A stretch of DNA of 6,857 nt from Prolixibacteraceae bacterium (GTDB lineage Bacteria > Bacteroidota > Bacteroidia > Bacteroidales > Prolixibacteraceae). The stretch is from contig DAIDJX010000046.1 in the NCBI GenBank assembly GCA_027451165.1, positions 1-6,857 of the forward strand, written 5' to 3'. Both the position numbers and the translations under genes were made by a program. Position 1 is the first letter of the stretch. Each line of letters begins with the position of its first letter. The notes under the pieces are model-generated. The model searched no databases. It had not been told where the DNA came from and saw only the letters and a program-made list of their open reading frames with translations. Of this stretch, positions 1-5,182 are shown piece by piece.

Positions 1-422
1 CAGGTTTCCCAAAGGCGAACATGCTTTTTTTGACGCTGGTAGGAAGGTTTTCCACAAACCGGGCACCTGGCCCTTTTCAAACGGTGTATGTTGGTCAGTT
101 TCAGCCGTGACTTACAGCGACTGCATTTGAAGCGGTTGGTATGCAGGGATTTTTGTCCGTCGGTCAGGGTAACCTGAACTTTATCGTACAAGACATTGCA
201 TTTCGGACATTTGTAAACCTGGAAAGTGGCATTGATGACCATATCCGGGTGCGCCGGGTGCAGGCGAACTATCTTGTTGTGAATTTCATAATGGAAAAAT
301 TTCTGGTTGGTATTTTTATATTCCTGGAAGGATTGTGGCCTGACCAGGTAACCATGTCCCTGTTTGAAGTACTCTTCAAACGCACAATATTTGCATTTGT
401 ATGAAAACTCATGCCCGGCCAT
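1..422 (-). CDS. Four-CxxC zinc-ribbon protein of unknown function, 3'-truncated by the window edge
   Basis: The minus strand reads open from an ATG at 422-420 for 140 codons to the window edge with no stop, so the C-terminus is missing. The product starts MAGHEFSYKCKYC and carries four CxxC pairs: C10/C13 (CKYC), C72/C75 (CPKC), C100/C103 (CSRC) and C120/C123 (CPVCGK). Pairs of CxxC knuckles are the usual signature of zinc ribbons, so two structural zinc sites are likely, probably from neighbouring pairs. The region between the first two pairs (about 25-65) is rich in His and aromatic residues; the part after residue 90 is strongly basic (many Lys/Arg), which would suit nucleic-acid binding. 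There is no signal peptide or membrane segment, so it is probably cytoplasmic. I do not recognise the family. It is transcribed divergently from sdhC across 177 nt. No Shine-Dalgarno sequence or clear promoter was found for it. The reading frame is well supported by the regular cysteine motifs; function is not. Confidence 0.8.
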   Translation of the reverse strand, partial: MAGHEFSYKCKYCAFEEYFKQGHGYLVRPQSFQEYKNTNQKFFHYEIHNKIVRLHPAHPDMVINATFQVYKCPKCNVLYDKVQVTLTDGQKSLHTNRFKCSRCKSRLKLTNIHRLKRARCPVCGKPSYQRQKKHVRLWET

Positions 423-483
423 TAGTCTGAAATTGAAAACCAGCTAAAATTACTAAAAATCTTCAAGTTACGGGCATATGAAA

Positions 484-497
484 TTGATTATAATCAT
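484..497. promoter_or_regulatory. Candidate FNR/CRP-family binding site upstream of sdhCAB
   Basis: The sequence TTGAT-TATA-ATCAT matches the FNR-type box TTGAT-N4-ATCAA at 9 of 10 defined positions, and its inner 12 bases (485-496) are a perfect palindrome. Its centre (490.5) lies about 71-72 nt upstream of the start expected from the -7 element at 549-556, a spacing used by class I CRP/FNR activators. Anaerobic control of a fumarate reductase/succinate dehydrogenase operon would make sense. The region is AT-rich and one short site can occur by chance, so this is inference. It also lies 62 nt upstream of the start codon of the divergent zinc-ribbon gene and could act on either gene. Confidence 0.4.
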
Positions 498-526
498 TCT
501 AAATAAGGTACTCGGTGGCTGAAATT

Positions 527-556
527 TTGTTTTAGACTACCGTTCAACTATTTTTG
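527..556 (+). promoter_or_regulatory. Predicted Bacteroidota -33/-7 promoter of the sdhCAB operon
   Basis: A TTG at 527-529 (within TTTTG) is followed after 19 nt by TATTTTTG at 549-556. This matches the TTG - about 19 nt - TAnnTTTG consensus of the primary sigma factor in Bacteroidota at every defined base. Transcription should start around 560-563, giving a leader of roughly 37-40 nt before the sdhC ATG at 600. Confidence 0.7.
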
Positions 557-582
557 TAACCTGAACGTAATCATTACTGAAC
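542..582. repeat. Short inverted and direct repeats around the sdh -7 element and predicted start
   Basis: GTTCA at 542-546 and TGAAC at 562-566 form an inverted pair flanking the -7 element. A second TGAAC lies at 578-582, and between the two TGAAC copies is an inverted repeat GTAAT-C-ATTAC (567-577). The arms are only 5 bp, so chance is possible. The position over the promoter and start site would suit a repressor operator, but no regulator can be named. Confidence 0.25.
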
Positions 583-599
583 AATTAAAAGTATGGGCT

Positions 600-1283
600 A
601 TGAGTAAGTTTGTATTTACGTCGGTTGGCCGGAAATTTATGATGAGCATCACGGGTTTGTTTCTGCTGATGTTTATTCTGGTACACCTGACGGTTAACCT
701 GCTGATGATTTTTGATGATACCGGGGCTTTATACAATCAGGGCGCTCATTTTATGGTGTCCAATCCGGTCATCAGAATAGTGGAACCTGTTCTCGGGCTG
801 GGGTTTCTGATTCACATCATCTGGTCGCTGATCATTACCTGGGAGAACTGGAGGGCCAGGCCGGTGCGGTACAAGAAAGCCACCCGGTCGGAGGCTACTT
901 CCTGGGCATCCCGCAACATGTTTATTCTTGGCGGGCTGGTGTTTGTCTTTCTGGGTATCCATCTTTATAACTTTTACATCAAGATAAAATTTACCGGCTC
1001 TCCGTTGCTGGAAGAGGTGATGGTGGGGGATACCAACGTGCACAATACTTATTTGCTAGTCAGCACCTTATTTAAGGAGAGTATTTTATACTGCGCCTTG
1101 TACATAATGGGAGGCATTTTGCTGGGATTACATGTGACGCATGGTTTCTGGTCGGCATTTCAGACGATCGGGTTTAACAACAAGCAATGGCTGAACCGGC
1201 TGCAGTGGGTGGCCAGGATTTATGCAGTGCTTGTGGCGGTTGGCTTTTCCATCATACCGCTCTATTTTATCATCAGGTTTTAA
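600..1283 (+). CDS. sdhC: Succinate dehydrogenase/fumarate reductase cytochrome b subunit (diheme, type B)
   Basis: This 227-residue membrane anchor binds two b hemes and exchanges electrons with menaquinone for the SdhA/SdhB subunits. Five hydrophobic segments are visible at roughly 13-37, 58-81, 107-127, 161-186 and 203-225, as expected for a single-subunit type B anchor; no separate SdhD gene follows. Candidate axial heme histidines, one per helix in helices 1-4, are H29 (LVHL), H72 (LIHII), H121 (GIHLYNF) and H178 (GLHVTHG); aligning LHxxxG with the Wolinella FrdC motif favours H178 over H181. The motifs GLHVTHGFWSAFQTIG and NRLQWVARIYA are typical of the Bacteroidota b558 family. The residue two before H178 is Gly176, where Wolinella FrdC has the proton-pathway Glu180. 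The start is chosen because the family N-terminus (SVGRKFMMSITGL) begins just after it. There is no Shine-Dalgarno sequence. It is the first gene of the operon, behind the promoter at 527-556. Whether the complex runs as reductase or dehydrogenase cannot be read from sequence. Confidence 0.95.
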   Translation: MSKFVFTSVGRKFMMSITGLFLLMFILVHLTVNLLMIFDDTGALYNQGAHFMVSNPVIRIVEPVLGLGFLIHIIWSLIITWENWRARPVRYKKATRSEATSWASRNMFILGGLVFVFLGIHLYNFYIKIKFTGSPLLEEVMVGDTNVHNTYLLVSTLFKESILYCALYIMGGILLGLHVTHGFWSAFQTIGFNNKQWLNRLQWVARIYAVLVAVGFSIIPLYFIIRF

Positions 1284-1301
1284 CGGTTAACTTTTTGGGA
1301 T

Positions 1302-3242
1302 ATGCAAAATCTGGATTCAAAGATACCTGGCGGTCCACTGGCTGAAAAATGGGCCAAACACAAGGCTGCCATCCGGGTAGTGAGCCCGGCCAACAAAAGA
1401 AAGCTGGAAATCATCGTGGTGGGAACCGGCCTTGGAGGCGCTTCTGCGGCTGCTTCCCTGGCAGAACTGGGTTATAACGTGAAGGCTTTTTGTTATCAGG
1501 ATAGTCCCCGGCGGGCACATTCCATTGCCGCCCAGGGGGGTATCAATGCCGCAAAGAACTACCGGAACGACAATGACTCGGTGTACCGGTTGTTTTATGA
1601 TACCATCAAGGGGGGAGATTACCGTGCCCGGGAGGCCAATGTATACAGGCTGGCAGAAGTATCCCCCAACATCATCGACCAGTGTGTGGCCCAGGGGGTT
1701 CCTTTTGCGCGCGAATATGGCGGATTGCTGGATACCCGTTCTTTCGGGGGTGTTTTGGTGAGCCGTACGTTCTATGCCCGTGGCCAGACCGGACAGCAAT
1801 TGCTGATCGGGGCTTACCAGGCGCTGAACCGGCAGATCGACCAGGGAAATGTCAAAATGTATACCCGTCATGAAATGCTTGATCTGGTGGTCATTGACGG
1901 GAAGGCCAGGGGGATCATTGCCCGTGACCTGGTGACCGGTGAGGTCAGACGCTTCGGAGCTCATGCGGTGGTCATAGCCAGCGGAGGTTACGGCAATGTA
2001 TTCTTCCTTTCCACCAATGCCATGGGCAGCAATGGTTCCGCAGCCTGGCAGTGCTATAAAAAAGGAGCCATGTTTGCCAATCCCTGTTATGTTCAGATCC
2101 ATCCGACCTGCATTCCGGTCCATGGCGACCAGCAGTCGAAGCTGACCTTAATGTCGGAATCGCTGCGGAACGACGGCCGGGTTTGGGTACCGAAGAAAAA
2201 AGAAGATGCCGAAAAACTGCGTCAGGGTAAAATCAGGCCCAATGACATTCCGGCTGAAGACCGGGATTACTACCTGGAAAGAAGATATCCTTCCTATGGA
2301 AACCTTGTCCCGCGTGACGTGGCCTCCAGGGCAGCCAAGGAACGCTGTGATGCCGGCTTCGGCGTCAATTCTGAAGGGAAAGCGGTTTTCCTCGACTTTT
2401 CGGACGCCATTAAAAGGCTTGGACGGAGTGTGATCGAGGAGCGCTACGGTAATCTTTTCCAGATGTATGAAAAAATCACCGATGTGGATCCATACCAGGA
2501 ACCAATGCAGATTTATCCGGCCATCCATTATTGCATGGGTGGAACCTGGGTGGATTACAACCTGATGACCACCATTCCAGGCCTTTATGCCATCGGGGAA
2601 GCCAACTTTTCCGACCATGGAGCCAACCGGCTGGGCGCTTCCGCGCTCATGCAGGGACTTGCCGACGGCTATTTTATCCTTCCCTATACCATCGGGGATT
2701 ATCTGGCCGGCGAAATTATGACGCCGAAAACAGATACCAATGCGCCGGAATTTGTTGAAACCGAAAACAGGGTGCTTTCCCGGCTGGAAAAACTGATGAA
2801 AGTAAGGGGTACCAAGCCGGTGGATTATTACCACAAGGCTTTGGGTCACCTGGTTTGGGAATACATCGGGATGTCGCGCAACGAAGCGGGATTGAAAAAA
2901 GCCATTCAGGAGATTCAGTCCCTGCGCAAGGAGTTCTGGGGGAATGTAAAGATTCCGGGTGAATTGAACAACCTCAACCAGGAGCTGGAAAAGGCGGGAC
3001 GACTCGCCGATTTCTTCGACATTGCGGAACTGATGGCCCGGGATGCGCTGAACCGGAAGGAATCATGTGGTGGGCACTTCCGCGAAGAATCTGTTACTGA
3101 AGATGGTGAGGCCAAACGCAACGATGAGGAATTTGCCTATGCATCGGTTTGGGAATATTCCGGAGAAGAAAAGGAACCGGTTCTTCACAGGGAACCATTG
3201 ACTTTCGAAAGCATCAAATTGTCACAAAGAAGCTATAAATAA
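1302..3242 (+). CDS. sdhA: Succinate dehydrogenase/fumarate reductase flavoprotein subunit
   Basis: This 646-residue catalytic subunit interconverts succinate and fumarate on a covalently bound FAD at the cytoplasmic membrane face. Visible landmarks: the dinucleotide-binding motif GTGLGG at 41-46; H73 in HSIAAQGGINAA, the expected site of covalent FAD attachment; H267 in the IHPTC motif; R338 in NLVPRDVASRA, the expected catalytic proton-donor arginine; H409 in PAIHYCMGG; and GEANF plus GANRLGASAL (R443), which contact FAD and the dicarboxylate. The C-terminal part from about 485 is the usual helical domain, including ELMARDALNRKESCGGHFRE. All key residues known from E. coli FrdA have counterparts. 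The length fits the long type B subunits of Bacteroidota. It starts 18 nt after sdhC and ends 7 nt before sdhB, so the three are co-transcribed. No Shine-Dalgarno sequence is seen. Reaction direction is not decidable from sequence; sdhA or frdA naming is a convention here. Confidence 0.97.
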   Translation: MQNLDSKIPGGPLAEKWAKHKAAIRVVSPANKRKLEIIVVGTGLGGASAAASLAELGYNVKAFCYQDSPRRAHSIAAQGGINAAKNYRNDNDSVYRLFYDTIKGGDYRAREANVYRLAEVSPNIIDQCVAQGVPFAREYGGLLDTRSFGGVLVSRTFYARGQTGQQLLIGAYQALNRQIDQGNVKMYTRHEMLDLVVIDGKARGIIARDLVTGEVRRFGAHAVVIASGGYGNVFFLSTNAMGSNGSAAWQCYKKGAMFANPCYVQIHPTCIPVHGDQQSKLTLMSESLRNDGRVWVPKKKEDAEKLRQGKIRPNDIPAEDRDYYLERRYPSYGNLVPRDVASRAAKERCDAGFGVNSEGKAVFLDFSDAIKRLGRSVIEERYGNLFQMYEKITDVDPYQEPMQIYPAIHYCMGGTWVDYNLMTTIPGLYAIGEANFSDHGANRLGASALMQGLADGYFILPYTIGDYLAGEIMTPKTDTNAPEFVETENRVLSRLEKLMKVRGTKPVDYYHKALGHLVWEYIGMSRNEAGLKKAIQEIQSLRKEFWGNVKIPGELNNLNQELEKAGRLADFFDIAELMARDALNRKESCGGHFREESVTEDGEAKRNDEEFAYASVWEYSGEEKEPVLHREPLTFESIKLSQRSYK

Positions 3243-3249
3243 GTGTGTT

Positions 3250-4011
3250 ATGGCAGATAAGATATTAAAAAAACTGAACATCGTGGTCTGGCGGCAAAAG
3301 GATGCCAAAAGCAAGGGCCGTTTTGAGACATATGCCATCGAAAACATTTCCCAGGGATCGTCTTTTCTGGAAATGCTCGATATACTGAACAACAACCTGA
3401 TTGAAAAGGGTATTGAGCCGATCGCTTTTGATCATGACTGCAGGGAAGGCATTTGCGGGATGTGCAGCCTTTACATCAACGGCCATCCGCATGGCCCCGA
3501 CACAGAAGTAACGACCTGTCAGCTCCATATGCGGAAATTTGACGAAGGCGATACCATCACCATTGAACCCTGGCGTTCACGGGCCTTCCCGGTCATCAAA
3601 GACCTGATCGTAAACCGGTCGGCCTTCGACCAGATTTTACAGGCCGGAGGGTATGTTTCAGTGAATACCGGTGGGGTTCCCGACGGAAATGCCATTCCTG
3701 TCAGCCATGAAGATGCCGAAGAGGCGATGGACGCAGCTGCCTGCATCGGATGCGGTACCTGTGTGGCAGCCTGTAAGAATTCATCAGCCATGCTCTTCGT
3801 ATCTGCCAAGGTTTCTCATTTGGCCAAGCTACCGCAGGGTCAGGTGGAAGCCAAAAACAGGGCCAGGAGGATGGTCGCCAAAATGGATGAACTGGGGTTC
3901 GGGGGTTGTACCAATACCGGCGCCTGCGAAGCTGAATGCCCGAAAAGCATCTCCATTTCCAACATTGCCCGGCTGAACAGGGAATACCTTTCAGCACGCT
4001 TCTCGGAATAA
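3250..4011 (+). CDS. sdhB: Succinate dehydrogenase/fumarate reductase iron-sulfur subunit
   Basis: This 253-residue subunit carries electrons between the FAD in SdhA and the hemes/quinone in SdhC through three iron-sulfur clusters. The N-terminal ferredoxin-like domain has C64, C69, C72 (CREGICGMC) and C90 for the [2Fe-2S] cluster. The C-terminal domain has C165, C168, C171 (CIGCGTC) with C230 for [4Fe-4S], and C175, C220, C226 for [3Fe-4S]. The spacing (CxxCxxCxxxC, then C-x5-C-x3-CP) is that of E. coli FrdB/SdhB, and no ligand is missing. The linker AGGYVSVNTGGVPDGNAIPV between the domains, and the relatively long loop between C72 and C90, match Bacteroidota homologues as I remember them. 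The ATG lies 7 nt after the sdhA stop, so translation is probably coupled. It is the last gene of the operon; no clear intrinsic terminator was seen in the following 137 nt. Confidence 0.97.
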   Translation: MADKILKKLNIVVWRQKDAKSKGRFETYAIENISQGSSFLEMLDILNNNLIEKGIEPIAFDHDCREGICGMCSLYINGHPHGPDTEVTTCQLHMRKFDEGDTITIEPWRSRAFPVIKDLIVNRSAFDQILQAGGYVSVNTGGVPDGNAIPVSHEDAEEAMDAAACIGCGTCVAACKNSSAMLFVSAKVSHLAKLPQGQVEAKNRARRMVAKMDELGFGGCTNTGACEAECPKSISISNIARLNREYLSARFSE

Positions 4012-4084
4012 AGCTGTTATCAATCAGTTAATTTTCTATAATTTCGGAATCAATGAACCGTTGAATGATCGGATTCACTTAATT

Positions 4085-4112
4085 TTGTTCAGTTATTCTT
4101 AGAGTAATTTTC
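4085..4112 (+). promoter_or_regulatory. Weak candidate promoter for the aldolase gene
   Basis: TTG at 4085-4087 is followed after 17 nt by TAATTTTC at 4105-4112, which matches TAnnTTTG except for the last base. The spacing is at the short end reported for Bacteroidota promoters. It would give a leader of about 30 nt that contains the repeat at 4111-4140. Read-through from sdhB is an alternative source of transcript. Confidence 0.35.
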
Positions 4113-4140
4113 AAATTTTCAAATCATCAAATTTTCAAAT
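4111..4140 (+). repeat. Tandem 14-bp direct repeat in the aldolase leader
   Basis: TCAAATTTTCAAAT occurs at 4111-4124 and again, identically, at 4127-4140, separated by CA. Each copy itself contains TCAAAT twice. The block ends 8 nt before the aldolase ATG at 4149 and overlaps the last bases of the candidate -7 element. It may simply be AT-rich low-complexity DNA, or an unstructured leader that helps ribosome loading where no Shine-Dalgarno sequence exists. Confidence 0.7.
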
Positions 4141-4148
4141 AATTTCAC

Positions 4149-5150
4149 ATGGCTATCAGTTACAAAGACTTAGGCCTGGTAAATACCAGGAAAATGTTTG
4201 CCGGTGCAGTTGCCGGCGGATATGCAATCCCTGCCTATAACTTCAACAATATGGAGCAGTTACAGGCCATTATTGCTGCCTGTGCAGAAACCCAATCCCC
4301 TGTTATTCTGCAGGTTTCCAAAGGCGCAAGGGATTATGCCAACCAAACCCTGCTGCGTTACATGGCCCAGGGCGCTGTGGAGTATGCCAAGGAACTGACC
4401 AATGGTGCCGGAATTCCGATTGCCCTCCACCTCGACCATGGCGACACCTTCGAAACAGCCAAAAGTTGTATTGATATGGGCTTTTCGTCCGTCATGATCG
4501 ATGGCTCACACCATCCGTATGAGAAAAACATTGAACTTACCCGTCAGGTGGTGGAGTATGCCCATAAATACGACGTAACGGTGGAAGGAGAATTGGGAAT
4601 TCTCTCCGGAATTGAAGACGATGTGGTCGCAGCCAAATCGGTCTATACCAACCCGGATGATGTTATCGACTTTACCTCAAAAACTGGTGTGGATTCACTG
4701 GCCATTTCCATCGGGACTTCTCATGGCGCTAACAAATTCACCCCGGCTCAGTGTACCAGGAATGAGGATGGAATTCTGATCCCACCCCCGCTTCGTTTTG
4801 ACATTCTGGAAGAAATTGAACGCCGGATGCCCGGTTTCCCGATCGTTTTGCACGGCGCTTCTTCAGTGCCGGTCGACCTGGTGAAGATCATCAACGCCCA
4901 TGGTGGCGCCCTGAAAGATGCCGTTGGAATTCCGGAGGAACAACTCCGTCGCGCCGCTGCTTCTTCGGTGTGCAAAATAAACATTGACTCCGACGGTCGT
5001 CTGGCCATGACCGCTGCTGTGCGCAAAGTATTTGTGGAAAAACCGGGTGAATTCGACCCAAGGAAATATCTGGGACCAGCCCGTGCTGCATTGAAAGAGT
5101 TGTATAAGCATAAAATTATCAACGTTCTCGGTTCCAACAACCGGATATAA
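4149..5150 (+). CDS. fba: Class II (zinc-dependent) fructose-1,6-bisphosphate aldolase
   Basis: This 333-residue cytoplasmic TIM-barrel enzyme cleaves fructose 1,6-bisphosphate to dihydroxyacetone phosphate and glyceraldehyde 3-phosphate, and runs in reverse in gluconeogenesis. Landmarks: NFNNMEQLQA near the N-terminus (31-40); LHLDHGD with the catalytic acid D96 and zinc ligand H97; EGELG at 146-150; zinc ligand H192 in GTSHGANKF; zinc ligand H235 in LHGASSV; and NID(S)DGRLA (N278, D280) for the substrate. The length and the motifs LDHGD, SHGANKF and LHGASSVP fit the class IIB branch found in many bacteria and amitochondriate protists rather than the E. coli FbaA branch. A related tagatose-bisphosphate aldolase is the main alternative, but the gene stands alone with no galactitol or tagatose genes beside it, so the glycolytic role is preferred. 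It follows sdhB by 137 nt on the same strand and ends in a strong hairpin terminator directly after its stop. Confidence 0.95.
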   Translation: MAISYKDLGLVNTRKMFAGAVAGGYAIPAYNFNNMEQLQAIIAACAETQSPVILQVSKGARDYANQTLLRYMAQGAVEYAKELTNGAGIPIALHLDHGDTFETAKSCIDMGFSSVMIDGSHHPYEKNIELTRQVVEYAHKYDVTVEGELGILSGIEDDVVAAKSVYTNPDDVIDFTSKTGVDSLAISIGTSHGANKFTPAQCTRNEDGILIPPPLRFDILEEIERRMPGFPIVLHGASSVPVDLVKIINAHGGALKDAVGIPEEQLRRAAASSVCKINIDSDGRLAMTAAVRKVFVEKPGEFDPRKYLGPARAALKELYKHKIINVLGSNNRI

Positions 5151-5182
5151 AAAGAAAAGCCGCTCACGAGCGGCTTTTCTTT
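5151..5182. terminator. Bidirectional intrinsic terminator between convergent genes
   Basis: The arms AAAGAAAAGCCGCTC (5151-5165) and GAGCGGCTTTTCTTT (5168-5182) are perfectly complementary over 15 bp with AC between them; in RNA the innermost pair would open to give a CACG loop. The GC-rich core is followed by a T-rich tract in both directions, so it should end the aldolase transcript on the plus strand and the peptidase transcript on the minus strand. It starts at the base after the aldolase stop codon and ends at the base before the peptidase stop codon. Confidence 0.93.

Noticed and set aside
141..404. Plus-strand 87-codon open frame at the left end
   Set aside because: It is antisense to the zinc-ribbon frame, whose regularly spaced CxxC motifs show the minus strand is the coding one.
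445..452. TAATTTTA on the minus strand as a -7 element for the zinc-ribbon gene
   Set aside because: The last G of TAnnTTTG is replaced by A and no TTG lies at the right distance upstream (the nearest gives an 11-nt gap), so no promoter is called.
1317..2123. Long open frame (268 codons) on the minus strand inside sdhA
   Set aside because: It is fully antisense to a gene with complete catalytic motifs, has no recognisable domain, and is the kind of shadow frame a long GC-balanced coding sequence produces. The same holds for the 233-codon minus frame at 2148-2849.
4047..4077. Possible hairpin (GAATC ... GATTC) after sdhB as a terminator
   Set aside because: The arms are only about 5 bp with a long, mostly unpaired loop, and no adequate T-tract directly follows.
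4748..5167. Minus-strand 139-codon open frame opposite the end of the aldolase gene
   Set aside because: It overlaps the aldolase C-terminal coding region and part of the terminator hairpin and has no domain; it is a shadow.
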